From: Archangium lipolyticum
Lineage (GTDB): Bacteria; Myxococcota; Myxococcia; Myxococcales; Myxococcaceae
Assembly: GCF_024623785.1 (NCBI RefSeq)
Contig: NZ_JANKBZ010000007.1
Span: forward strand, 62,001 to 126,000
Reading direction: 5' to 3'
DNA: 64,000 nt
In this document: positions 45,553 through 53,922 of the stretch, piece after piece
Position numbering within the stretch: position 1 is the stretch's first letter
How the letters are laid out: the number at the start of each line of letters is the position of its first letter
Translations under genes and position numbers: made by a program
The notes under the pieces: model-generated
The model's input: the letters and a program-made list of their open reading frames with translations, nothing else
Told to the model about the DNA's origin: nothing
The model's database searches: none

Positions 45553-46094
45553 CCGGCCGCTCCCACCACCAGGTTCCCCGGCTTCAGCCGCAGCAGCAGC
45601 CCGAGCGCGCCGAAGTACACCTCGTCCGCCGCGGCCGCCAGGCGTTGGTGGGCTCCGCCGCTCACGTCGCGGAACATGCGTCCCAGCGGGGTCTCGGGGA
45701 CGAGCCCCATGCCCACCTCGTTCGTCACCAGGATGGTGGCGCCCCTCCTTCGTTGGAGCACTCCCACCAGCCGATCCACCTCGCGGAGGATGGCTTCCGG
45801 TTCATCCCCTCGAAGCAGCAGGTTGGACAGCCACAGCGTCACGCAGTCCACCACCGCCACGTCCGCCGTGTCCTCTTCCAGGACCTCGCACAGGCGGCGC
45901 GGCTCCTCCACCGTCTCGAAGCGGCCCGTCCGCTCCTCGCGGTGGCGCCGTGCGCGCTCGCGCATCTCGTCGTCGAAGGGCTCGGAGGTGGCGATGAAGG
46001 TGCGCCGCGTTCCCATCTTCTGCGCCAGCTCGAGGGCGAAGCGGCTCTTTCCACAGCGCACGCCGCCTCCCACCAGGATGATTTTCGCGCTCAC
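45549..46094 (-). CDS. cobU: Adenosylcobinamide kinase/guanylyltransferase
   Basis: The protein has 181 residues. P-loop LVGGGVRCGKSRFA, FIATSEPFDDEM and RRHREER (the guanylylation-His region) are visible, as is VVDCVTLWLSNLL. It phosphorylates adenosylcobinamide and transfers GMP. The GTG start overlaps the cbiZ stop (GTGA). Confidence 0.93.
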   Translation of the reverse strand: MSAKIILVGGGVRCGKSRFALELAQKMGTRRTFIATSEPFDDEMRERARRHREERTGRFETVEEPRRLCEVLEEDTADVAVVDCVTLWLSNLLLRGDEPEAILREVDRLVGVLQRRRGATILVTNEVGMGLVPETPLGRMFRDVSGGAHQRLAAAADEVYFGALGLLLRLKPGNLVVGAAG

Positions 46095-46780
46095 CGGAGA
46101 CCTCGCTCTTCCAACCACCGGCGCACGCCGCGCGCCGTGGCCTCTCGCACCGCGCCACCCAGCAGGCTGCCGAACCGGGTGTGCTTGCCTACGTATGCCT
46201 CGCCTCCGGGCCCCTCTGGCGCCGCCACCACGATGCAGTCGGTGCCCGTCCCGGTGGCCACCCGCAGCGAACGGCGGCTGGGCACACGCGCTTCCATGAG
46301 GGCCGCTGTCCGGGCCTCGGCCGCCAGCGCCACCGCCTCCACCAGCGCTCCCTCCGAGAGGGGACGGGACAGCTGACACAGCAGGTTGATGGTGCCCACG
46401 CGCCGCAGCGGTCCGGGCTCGTCTCCGGCCGCCAGCGCGTTGCCCAGCCCCACGGTGGCCACGCAGCGCGCCGAGAGCCCACCGGACTCGAGGCGCACGT
46501 CGTCGAAGGTGGACACGTCTCGCGAGGTGAGCAGGCCCACCGTCTCCTCCGGCGACTCCTCTCCGAGGCTGGCCGCGAGGAGTGCCACCGGGTCCACTCC
46601 CGGAACCAGCTCCTCATCGCGCACCTGCCGCCACACCACCGCCCGGGCTCGCCGGCGGCCCCCGTTGATGACGGCCCAGGAGAGCACCGCGTGCGGACGG
46701 GCGAAGCGCACCACCAGCAGTCGCCCGCCGCCCTCCAGCGAGGGTGCTTCCACCTCCGGCGCGGCGAGAGCGGCCGTCAT
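46091..46780 (-). CDS. cbiZ: Adenosylcobinamide amidohydrolase (CbiZ)
   Basis: The protein has 229 residues. FARPHAVLSWAVINGGRRRA, LLTSRDVSTFDDV and VATGTGTDCIVVAAP match CbiZ. The enzyme cuts the aminopropanol side chain off adenosylcobinamide to give cobyric acid, letting the cell rework foreign corrinoids. Its presence inside a full de novo operon shows that salvage and synthesis are co-regulated. ATGA overlap with cbiA. Confidence 0.9.
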   Translation of the reverse strand: MTAALAAPEVEAPSLEGGGRLLVVRFARPHAVLSWAVINGGRRRARAVVWRQVRDEELVPGVDPVALLAASLGEESPEETVGLLTSRDVSTFDDVRLESGGLSARCVATVGLGNALAAGDEPGPLRRVGTINLLCQLSRPLSEGALVEAVALAAEARTAALMEARVPSRRSLRVATGTGTDCIVVAAPEGPGGEAYVGKHTRFGSLLGGAVREATARGVRRWLEERGLR

Positions 46781-48168
46781 GAACGCTGCTCCTTGAAGGC
46801 GCGCGCTGAATTCACGAGCCCCTCGGCGATCAGGGGATTGGAGGCCCAGTGCGCGTGGACGTAGGAGGCCAGCACGTTGGGCGGGCCAAAGCCCTCGACA
46901 TGGGTGGTGCCGCCGCGCCGCTTGCGGATGCGCAGGGCTCCACCCTGGGCGGGGACTCCCTCCAGCGTGGAGTAGCGGAACTGGTGCCCGCGGAAGCGCA
47001 GGCCCGCTCCGCCCAGCACGGTACGCACCGTCGTCTCCACCTCCACGTAGCCGAGCGCCTGGAGCTTGGGGGCCATCACCGCCACCCCGGGCACCAGCCC
47101 GACCATGGGGAAGTCCTGGCCGTCGAGGGTGCGCACGGCCTGGGCGAGGTACATCATCCCTCCGCACTCGGCGTAGATGGGGCCGCCGCGCGAGGCGAAG
47201 TCGGTGATGGCACGCCGCAGGGACTGGTTGTCGGCGAGCTGCCGCGCATGCAGCTCCGGGTAGCCTCCCCCGAGGTAGAGGGCATGCACATCCGGCGGGA
47301 GGGCCGTGTCCGAGAGCGGCGAGAAGGGCACGCATTGCGCGCCGAGCCGCTCGAGCCGCCTCAGGTTGTCCGCGTAATAGAAGTGGAAGGCGGCATCCTG
47401 GGCCACCGCGATGCGGCAGGTGACGGGGGCGTCGGGGCGCTGCTCGTCCGGGGCCTCCGGCAGAGCGGGGGCCTCGCGTGCGAGCCGCAGGAAGGTGGCC
47501 GCGTCGTTCCATTCGGACAGGAGCGCGCCCCAGGCGTCGAGGCGCTGCGTGGGGATGCTGTCCTCGGAGGCGGTGAGGAGGCCCAGGTGGCGAGCGGGGA
47601 AGGCGAGTGCCTCCTGCTCGGGGAGCCCGCCCACCACGGGCACCGCCGTGCCGAGCGCCGCGCGCTGGAGCAGCTCCAGGTGGCCCCGGCTGCCCACGCG
47701 GTTGGCGAAGAGGCCCGCCACCTTGAGCGCCGGGTCGAAGGCCGCCAGCCCGGTGCCGATGGCGGCGATGGTGCGCGCCATGCCCGAGGCATCCACCACC
47801 GCGAGCACGGGCGCCGCGAGCCACTTCGCCACCTGTGCCGCCGAGCCCTCCTCCGAGTCCGGTGAGGCCCCGTCGTAGAGCCCCATCACGCCCTCGATGA
47901 GGGCCACGTCGCAGCCCTGGCTGGCATGCCGGAAGGTGGAGACGACGGCATCACGGCCCATCAGCCAGCCGTCGAGGTTGTGGCACGGCGCCTGGGTGGT
48001 GCGTGCGTGGTAGCTCGGGTCGAGGTAGTCCGGGCCGCACTTGAAGGTGGCCACCTTCAAACCGCGCGACTGGAGCGCCCGGGTGAGGGCCACCATGACG
48101 GTCGTCTTGCCCACGCCGCTGGAGGTGCCCGCCACCACCAGCCGGGGGATGAGGGGAGTGGCGTCCAT
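46777..48168 (-). CDS. cobB: Cobyrinate a,c-diamide synthase (CbiA/CobB)
   Basis: The protein has 463 residues. Walker-type GTSSGVGKTTVMVALTRAL, FKCGPDYLDP and the class I amidotransferase part with the Cys nucleophile in PIYAECGGMMYL are all present. It amidates the a and c acetates of cobyrinate using ATP and glutamine. The start shares one base with the cobO stop. Confidence 0.95.
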   Translation of the reverse strand: MDATPLIPRLVVAGTSSGVGKTTVMVALTRALQSRGLKVATFKCGPDYLDPSYHARTTQAPCHNLDGWLMGRDAVVSTFRHASQGCDVALIEGVMGLYDGASPDSEEGSAAQVAKWLAAPVLAVVDASGMARTIAAIGTGLAAFDPALKVAGLFANRVGSRGHLELLQRAALGTAVPVVGGLPEQEALAFPARHLGLLTASEDSIPTQRLDAWGALLSEWNDAATFLRLAREAPALPEAPDEQRPDAPVTCRIAVAQDAAFHFYYADNLRRLERLGAQCVPFSPLSDTALPPDVHALYLGGGYPELHARQLADNQSLRRAITDFASRGGPIYAECGGMMYLAQAVRTLDGQDFPMVGLVPGVAVMAPKLQALGYVEVETTVRTVLGGAGLRFRGHQFRYSTLEGVPAQGGALRIRKRRGGTTHVEGFGPPNVLASYVHAHWASNPLIAEGLVNSARAFKEQRS

Positions 48169-48698
48169 CAGAAGTCGAGCCCCATCTGGGCGGGAATGCC
48201 CTTCTCGAAGGGATGGCGCACGCACCGCATCTCGGTGACGAGCTCCGCGGCGGCCATCAGGGGCTCCGGGGCGGAGCGGCCGGTGACGATGACGTGCACG
48301 TGGGGAGGACGCGCCGCCAGGGCCTCCAGCACCTCCTCCATGGGGACGAAGCCGTAGTTGATGACGTACGTCAGCTCGTCGAGCACCACCACCTCGTGCT
48401 CGCCACTCGTCATCAGGCGCCGGGCCTCGGCCCAGGCCTCCTGGGCGGCCCTCTTGTCCCGGGACAGATCCTCGCTCTCCCAGGTGAAGCCCCGGCCCAT
48501 GGTGAGGAAGACGAGACCGGGCAGGCTCTCCGCGAAGGTGCGCTCGCCCGTCTTCCACTTGCCCTTGATGAACTGCACCACCGCGGGCTTCATGCCCCGG
48601 CCGAGCGCGCGGAACACCACCCCGAGCGCGGCGGTGGTCTTCCCCTTGCCATCTCCCGTGTAGACGACCAGCAGGCCCTTCGGTTGCTTCGCGCTCAT
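48168..48698 (-). CDS. cobO: Corrinoid adenosyltransferase (CobO/BtuR type)
   Basis: The protein has 176 residues. P-loop YTGDGKGKTTAALG and the VVLDELTYVINYGF block are those of CobA/CobO/BtuR. It moves the 5'-deoxyadenosyl group from ATP to the Co(I) corrin. ATGA overlap with the kinase-SUMT gene upstream. Confidence 0.95.
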   Translation of the reverse strand: MSAKQPKGLLVVYTGDGKGKTTAALGVVFRALGRGMKPAVVQFIKGKWKTGERTFAESLPGLVFLTMGRGFTWESEDLSRDKRAAQEAWAEARRLMTSGEHEVVVLDELTYVINYGFVPMEEVLEALAARPPHVHVIVTGRSAPEPLMAAAELVTEMRCVRHPFEKGIPAQMGLDF

Positions 48699-50032
48699 GT
48701 TCCACTCCCGCGTGCGTGCCGCTCGAACCAGGCGAGGCGCTCGCGCAGCCGCACCACCTCGCCCACCACCACCAGGGCCGGCGGTCCCAGGGCGTTGCGC
48801 TCCCGCACCTGGGCGGCGAGCGTCTCCAGGGTTCCCACCACCACCAGCTGCTCGGGCGTGGTGGCCGCGGCGATATAGGCGGCCGGTGTCTGGGGCGCGC
48901 GCCCGCACTCCACCAGCCGGGCCAGGTTGGCCTCCAGCTTCCGGGTGGCCATGAAGAGCACCAGCGTGCCTCCGGCCGCGCCGAGCTTCTCCCAGCAGGT
49001 GTGGCTCCGGGGCCCCTCGATGTCATGCCCGGTGACGAAGGAGACGTCGGAGGCGTGCTCCCGGTGCGTGAGCGGGATGCCGGCGTAGGCGGCGGCCCCG
49101 AGCGCGGCGGAGACGCCAGGAACCACCTCGTAGGGAATCCCCGCCTCGAGCAGCTCCTCCGCCTCTTCTCCGCCCCGGCCGAAGATGAACGGATCTCCCT
49201 GCTTCAACCGCACCACGTGCCGCCCGGCGCGGGCCAGCTCGAGCACCGCCGGGTGCAGCCGGTAGCCGGCCTGCGTGGCGCCCTGGTTGCGGTGGCCCAC
49301 GAGGATGCGCTCCGCCCGGGGGCCGATCTCCGCGAGCACCGCTGGCGGGATGAGGGCGTCATAGGCCACGACCTCCGCCTCTTGCAGCAGCGCCTTCGCG
49401 CGCACGGTGAGCAGCCCCGGGTCTCCTGGCCCCGCTCCGACCAGGGACACGAAGCCTCCCCGGCGCCCGGCTCCCGGGTACCCGAGGCGCTCCTGGCAGA
49501 AGCGCACCCGCTCCTCCACCGTGGTGAGGGAGTCCGGGACGAAGTGCAACCGCGAGGCGGGGACGGAGCGGCGCAGGAGCGACTCGAGGACGAGCTGGTA
49601 GCGCAGCTCGTCCGTCGCACTGTCTCCGCGGACACCGTCCCGCTCATAGGGGATGACGCCCCAGGGGAGGACGAAGACGGCATCGTAGCTCCGCACCGCG
49701 GCGGCCGAGCCCTCGAGCAGCTCCGGGACGAGCTCCGCGCACCCATGCTGGAGCGCATAGGCGGCGAAGTCCGCGAGGCAGTTGTCCGCGACGAAGCCCT
49801 CGCGCTGTTCCTCCTCGCGCTGCCGGCGCACGGCCCACAGCTCCCGGAGCGCCTTGGCTCGCTCGGGGACGGGCAGCTGCTCCAGGCGCTTCCCGGTGCG
49901 CACGACGTGCTCCCGGGTCTCCTCGGGGACGAGGGGCAGCCCGAGGCGGCTTCCCAGCGCGTTCACCAGCGTCGTCTTCCCCACGCTGGCCGAGCCGGTG
50001 ATGGCGATGCGCGGCGGCCGGTCAGCTTGCAT
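48695..50032 (-). CDS. cobA: P-loop kinase-like domain fused to uroporphyrinogen-III C-methyltransferase
   Basis: The protein has 445 residues. Residues 1-185 are an AAA_28/NadR-like P-loop domain (IAITGSASVGKTTLVNALG, EETREHVV, DAVFVLPWGVIPYERDGVR). Residues 193-445 are a complete SUMT (VSLVGAGPGDPGLLTVRA, RLKQGDPFIFGRGGEEAEEL, PGVSAALGAAAYAGIPLTHR). SUMT methylates uroporphyrinogen III twice to precorrin-2, the entry to B12 and siroheme. Fusions of SUMT to HemD or CysG domains are common; a kinase-like N-terminus is not one I know. Its substrate is unknown; cobU is present separately. It overlaps cobM by 11 bases. Confidence 0.9.
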   Translation of the reverse strand: MQADRPPRIAITGSASVGKTTLVNALGSRLGLPLVPEETREHVVRTGKRLEQLPVPERAKALRELWAVRRQREEEQREGFVADNCLADFAAYALQHGCAELVPELLEGSAAAVRSYDAVFVLPWGVIPYERDGVRGDSATDELRYQLVLESLLRRSVPASRLHFVPDSLTTVEERVRFCQERLGYPGAGRRGGFVSLVGAGPGDPGLLTVRAKALLQEAEVVAYDALIPPAVLAEIGPRAERILVGHRNQGATQAGYRLHPAVLELARAGRHVVRLKQGDPFIFGRGGEEAEELLEAGIPYEVVPGVSAALGAAAYAGIPLTHREHASDVSFVTGHDIEGPRSHTCWEKLGAAGGTLVLFMATRKLEANLARLVECGRAPQTPAAYIAAATTPEQLVVVGTLETLAAQVRERNALGPPALVVVGEVVRLRERLAWFERHARGSGT

Positions 50033-50789
50033 TGTCCGTTCCCCTTCGGAAGCGGTGGGTGAAGGAGGGGTCGTACAGGCGCGAGTTGGCGAAGTCCTTC
50101 GCCTCCAGCACCTCGCCCACGAGGATCATCGCGGTCGCGTTGATGCGCTCGGCGCGCACCTTGTCACCGATGTCCGCGAGGGTTCCGCGGACGATCTTCT
50201 GGTCCGGCCAGGTGGCCTTCTGCACCACCGCGACCGGGCAGTCCGGCCCGTAGGAGGGCAGCAGCCGCTCCACCACGTCGCGGATGAGGCCCGCGCTGAG
50301 GAAGAGCGCCAGGGTGGCCCGGTGACGCGCCAGGTCCTCCAGCTTCTCTCCCTCCGGCATGAGGGTGCGTCCCTCGGCGCGGGAGATGATGACCGTCTGC
50401 GACAGCTCCGGCAGCGTCAGCTCCTTGCCCAGCACCGCGGCCGCGGCCGTGAAGGAGGAGACGCCTGGAATGATCTCGTAGGGGATGCCCAGCTCCTCGA
50501 GCCTGCGGAGCTGCTCCGCGGTGGAGCCGAAGATGGACGGGTCTCCCGTGTGGACGCGCGCCACGTCCTGGTCCGCCGCCTGGGCCTCCTTGAAGACGTC
50601 GATGATCTGATCGAGCGTCATCGACGAGGAGTCGAGCACCCGGGCCTCCGGATGGGCCCGCGCGATGACGGCCTTCGGAACGAGCGAGCCGGTATAGAGG
50701 ACCACGGGGCACTGCTCGACGAGCTCCGCGCCGCGCAGGGTGATGAGCTTCGGATCTCCGGGTCCGGCACCGATGATGTAGACCTTCAT
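50022..50789 (-). CDS. cobM: Precorrin-4 / cobalt-precorrin-4 C11-methyltransferase
   Basis: The protein has 255 residues. It has the corrin methyltransferase fold with VYIIGAGPGDPKLITLRG, HTGDPSIFGSTAEQ and SRAEGRTLMPEGE, typical of CobM/CbiF. TGAGGAGA sets the start. It follows the 131-aa unknown gene by 10 bases. Confidence 0.94.
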   Translation of the reverse strand: MKVYIIGAGPGDPKLITLRGAELVEQCPVVLYTGSLVPKAVIARAHPEARVLDSSSMTLDQIIDVFKEAQAADQDVARVHTGDPSIFGSTAEQLRRLEELGIPYEIIPGVSSFTAAAAVLGKELTLPELSQTVIISRAEGRTLMPEGEKLEDLARHRATLALFLSAGLIRDVVERLLPSYGPDCPVAVVQKATWPDQKIVRGTLADIGDKVRAERINATAMILVGEVLEAKDFANSRLYDPSFTHRFRRGTDNAS

Positions 50790-50799
50790 TGTCTTCTCC

Positions 50800-51195
50800 T
50801 CAGGAGCAGCGCAGCACCGCGTCACGGACCAGGTCCCAGACGTGTCCTGGCACCTGCGCCAGCCAGCGCGCGTCCGTCTCCGGCTTTGCCTCGTGCTCGG
50901 TGACGAGCCGCCACAGCCGCTCCGACACCGAGCCATTGCGGCGGATGACCAGGCGCTCGGAGAGCAGCCGCGCCAGGGCCTCGCCCTCGAGCTCCATCAC
51001 CAACAACGGCCGGGCCACCTCGACCGCGCGCACCGGGGAGAGGCGCACGTAGGGCACTTCCACCCCTGGAACCTGGGCAGGGGGCTCGAAGCCCGCCGCC
51101 GCCCAGTTACACGGCTCCTTGAGGTCTCCCACCAGGAAGAACTCCCCCTCGGTGGAGGCAAGCAGCGCTCCGGCCAGACGTCCGACGAAGGCCAT
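50800..51195 (-). CDS. Unrecognised 131-aa protein inside the cobalamin operon
   Basis: The protein has 131 residues. GGAGG precedes the ATG, and gaps of 3 and 10 bases tie it to cobJ and cobM, so it is certainly part of the operon. There is no signal or TM segment. Notable parts are FFLVGDLKEPCNWAAAGFEPP, a basic/acidic helical middle (LARLLSERLVIRRNGSVSERL) and a C-terminal Cys (VLRCS). I know no family for it. It may be a small subunit or assembly factor for a neighbouring methyltransferase. Confidence 0.75.
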   Translation of the reverse strand: MAFVGRLAGALLASTEGEFFLVGDLKEPCNWAAAGFEPPAQVPGVEVPYVRLSPVRAVEVARPLLVMELEGEALARLLSERLVIRRNGSVSERLWRLVTEHEAKPETDARWLAQVPGHVWDLVRDAVLRCS

Positions 51196-51198
51196 GGC

Positions 51199-52026
51199 TC
51201 AGACCTCCTCTCCGCGCAGGACGAGGGAACGGCCCGGCTGCTGTCCCGGCAGCACGTCTCCCTCCAGGGTGTACTTCCGCGTGTAGCCTCGTGGCGTGAC
51301 CATGTAGCCCTCGAAGAGGAAGGTGTGCGAGTTGCCCACGATGACGGTGGTGAGCATGCCGATCTCGTAGTCCAGGAAGTGGTCGAGGTCGGTCATCACG
51401 ATCTTCTCCGCCTCGCGGTAGGCGCCCTTCACCAGCGCCACCGGGGTGGAGCCCTCGCGGTAGCGGCGGATGATGGAGTGGGCCTCGACGATCTGCCGGG
51501 TGCGCCGTCCGCTCGCGGGGTTGTAGAGCGAGATGACGAAGTCGGCCGACGCGGCGGCCTCGATGCGCTTCGCGATGACCGGCCAGGGGGTGAGCAGGTC
51601 CGACAGGGAGATGGTGCAGCTGTCGTGGACCAGCGGGGCTCCCACGCGCGAGGCGCAGGAGTTGGCCGCGGTGATGCCGGGGATGAGCTGAAGGGTCGGG
51701 GCGTCCCCGCGCTTCCAGCCCAGGTCTCGCAGCACCTCGAAGACGAGCCCCGCCATGCCGTAGACGCCAGCGTCTCCGGAGGAGATGAGCGCCACGTTGG
51801 CGCCGGCCCGGGCGCGCTCCACCGCCGAGCGGGCGCGGCCGATCTCCTCCGTCATGCCCGTCTGCACCACTTCCTTGCCCTCGATCAGGTGGCGCACGAG
51901 CTTCACGTAGGTGCGGTAGCCCACCACCACCTGCGCCGCGCGGATGGCCTCCAGGGCGGCGGGCGTGGCGTGGGCTCCATCACCGGGTCCGATACCGACG
52001 ACGGACAGGACTCCTCCGCTAGACAT
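51199..52026 (-). CDS. cobJ: Precorrin-3B / cobalt-factor III C17-methyltransferase
   Basis: The protein has 275 residues. LSVVGIGPGDGAHATPAA, ISSGDAGVYGMAGL, PGITAANSCASRVGAPL and the SLYNPASGRRTRQ block define CobJ/CbiH. It performs ring contraction with C17 methylation. With CbiG, CbiD and CbiX nearby, the cobalt-early (anaerobic) route is meant. Its start lies inside the end of cbiG (8-base overlap). Confidence 0.94.
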   Translation of the reverse strand: MSSGGVLSVVGIGPGDGAHATPAALEAIRAAQVVVGYRTYVKLVRHLIEGKEVVQTGMTEEIGRARSAVERARAGANVALISSGDAGVYGMAGLVFEVLRDLGWKRGDAPTLQLIPGITAANSCASRVGAPLVHDSCTISLSDLLTPWPVIAKRIEAAASADFVISLYNPASGRRTRQIVEAHSIIRRYREGSTPVALVKGAYREAEKIVMTDLDHFLDYEIGMLTTVIVGNSHTFLFEGYMVTPRGYTRKYTLEGDVLPGQQPGRSLVLRGEEV

Positions 52027-53158
52027 GGACGAGCTCCTTTCGAGGCGAATGAGGGATGCGCGCGGCGGCGAACGTCATGGAGCGTCCGGCGCCGGGCTCG
52101 GTGTAGATCTGCTTGCGGACGAGCAGCTCGGTGGTCCCGGAGGCGAGCAGCGCCGCCGGCTCGGCGACGCCACGGGTGCCCACGTGCCGCTTCACCGTCT
52201 CCGAGGGGGTGGGGACGGGCACCGCGTCCAGCTCGGCGGCCGTGTACGTCTGGAGCGCCCAGCCATGCTTCTGGCACAGCGCCAGCAGTGCCGGCTCGTC
52301 CGCCTTCAAGTCCACGGTGGCCACGGCCTTCACGGATGCGGGTGACAGCAGGGCCTGGGCGAGCATCTGCGTCACGCCCCGCTCGACCAGCTCCTCCGGG
52401 GTGCCCCGGTCACAACCGATCCCCAACACCAGGCTGCGGGGCCGGTAGATGACGGCCTTCTCCCAGTGGGCGCGGTGGGTCTCCCGGATGTCCCGGTCGG
52501 TGGCGATGAGGAGCATCTCCCACGCTCCTGGGTCCACCCCGTCGAGGCTCCGCGCGTACCGCACGCCGGGAGGCAGCGGCTTGTCCTCGGGCCACCAGGA
52601 GGGCTCGCCCGCCTCCTGGACGAAGAGCACCGGGGTCTCGTTCACCACGGCGGCGCAGCCGCGCGTGACGTTGCGCTCCAGGTCATCCAGCTTCCAGCCG
52701 AGCTCCCGGCCGAGGATGTCCACCGTGAGGGTGCCCCGTACGTCCGAGGCGGTGGTGACCACCGGGGTGGAGCCGAGCACTCCGGCGACGCGCTCGGTGA
52801 AGGCATTGCCCCGGCCCACGTGCCCCGACAGCACGCAGATGGAGAAGCGGGCGGCGTCGTCGACGCACACCACGGCCGGGTCCACCTTCTTGTCGTGAAG
52901 GAGCGGGGCGATCATCCGCACCACGGCTCCCACGCTGATGATGAAGACGTGGCAGTCGTAGGCGGTGAAGGTGCGCGACAGGGTGGGCCCCATGGGCAGC
53001 GGCATGGGCAGGGCTCCAGCGGGGGCACGGGCCATGAGCTTCTCGGAGACGTACAGCTCCGCGCCGGGCAGCCCCGCGAGGATCCGCTCGGCGATGGCCA
53101 GCCCGTGCAGGGTGATGGCGTAGACGGCGAAGGGCTTGCGTGCCGCGGGGAGACTCAC
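52019..53158 (-). CDS. cbiG: Cobalt-precorrin-5A hydrolase
   Basis: The protein has 379 residues. The N-terminal domain and the HVFIISVGAVVRMIAPLLHDKKVDPAVV region are CbiG-like, with LSGHVGRGNAFTERVA; the C-terminal CobE-like domain has VLGIGCDRGTPEELVE. It opens the delta-lactone of cobalt-precorrin-5A, a step unique to the anaerobic route. The GTG start overlaps the cobI stop (GTGA). Confidence 0.94.
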   Translation of the reverse strand: MSLPAARKPFAVYAITLHGLAIAERILAGLPGAELYVSEKLMARAPAGALPMPLPMGPTLSRTFTAYDCHVFIISVGAVVRMIAPLLHDKKVDPAVVCVDDAARFSICVLSGHVGRGNAFTERVAGVLGSTPVVTTASDVRGTLTVDILGRELGWKLDDLERNVTRGCAAVVNETPVLFVQEAGEPSWWPEDKPLPPGVRYARSLDGVDPGAWEMLLIATDRDIRETHRAHWEKAVIYRPRSLVLGIGCDRGTPEELVERGVTQMLAQALLSPASVKAVATVDLKADEPALLALCQKHGWALQTYTAAELDAVPVPTPSETVKRHVGTRGVAEPAALLASGTTELLVRKQIYTEPGAGRSMTFAAARIPHSPRKELVHV

Positions 53159-53922
53159 CGGGCCACCTCCGCCGGCTGGTGGGCCACGCGGCCGGCGAGC
53201 ACGCCACTGCGATCCTTCTTCGCCACCACCACCATGGAGAAGTAGTCGCACTTGTCATTGCGGATGGTGCGCAGGTCGCGCACCACCTTCTCCTGGCCCG
53301 TGGACGCGCGCGACACGTAGACGGCGCGGTCGAGCAGGTTCTCGCGCTCGAGCGCTTCCACCACCTGCGCCATGACGGAGCTCACCTTCATCAGCAGCAC
53401 GGTGTCGAAGTCGCGCAGCACGCGGGTGAGGTCCTCCACGCCATAGGTGGCGGGCAGGACGGCGATGCGCTCCTGTCCGTCGGCCACCGGCACCTGCACC
53501 GACGCGGGCACGGCCGTGATCGACGAGACCGCGGGCACCACCTCGGTGCGTGCCCCGGGGAAACGGTGGGGGGCCTCCGACAGCAGGTAGATGAAGGTGC
53601 TGTAGATGAGCGGATCGCCCTCCGTGATGAAGGCCACCCGCTTGCCCGCCGCCAGACGCGGGGCGAGCTGCGCATAGGCCTCTTCCCAGGCGGGCCGCAG
53701 CCGCTCCGGATCCTTGGTCATCGGGAAGGTGAGGAAGAGGCGCTCCTGCCCGGGCACCTCGCCCACGTTCTCCTTGGCGATGCGCCAGGCGAACGACTCG
53801 TCATAGGCCGAGCGCCGGGGAATCGCGATGACGTCCGCCGTCCGGAGCGTGTTCACCGCCCGGAGCGTCATCAGGTCGGGAGCTCCGGGTCCCACACCCA
53901 CGCCAATCAACACGCCACTCAT
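53155..53922 (-). CDS. cobI: Precorrin-2 / cobalt-factor II C20-methyltransferase
   Basis: The protein has 255 residues. LIGVGVGPGAPDLMTLRAVN, FITEGDPLIYSTFIYLL and PAVSSITAVPASVQVPVADG are CobI/CbiL marks. It adds the C20 methyl group early in the ring pathway. ATGA overlap with cbiET. Confidence 0.94.
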   Translation of the reverse strand: MSGVLIGVGVGPGAPDLMTLRAVNTLRTADVIAIPRRSAYDESFAWRIAKENVGEVPGQERLFLTFPMTKDPERLRPAWEEAYAQLAPRLAAGKRVAFITEGDPLIYSTFIYLLSEAPHRFPGARTEVVPAVSSITAVPASVQVPVADGQERIAVLPATYGVEDLTRVLRDFDTVLLMKVSSVMAQVVEALERENLLDRAVYVSRASTGQEKVVRDLRTIRNDKCDYFSMVVVAKKDRSGVLAGRVAHQPAEVAR

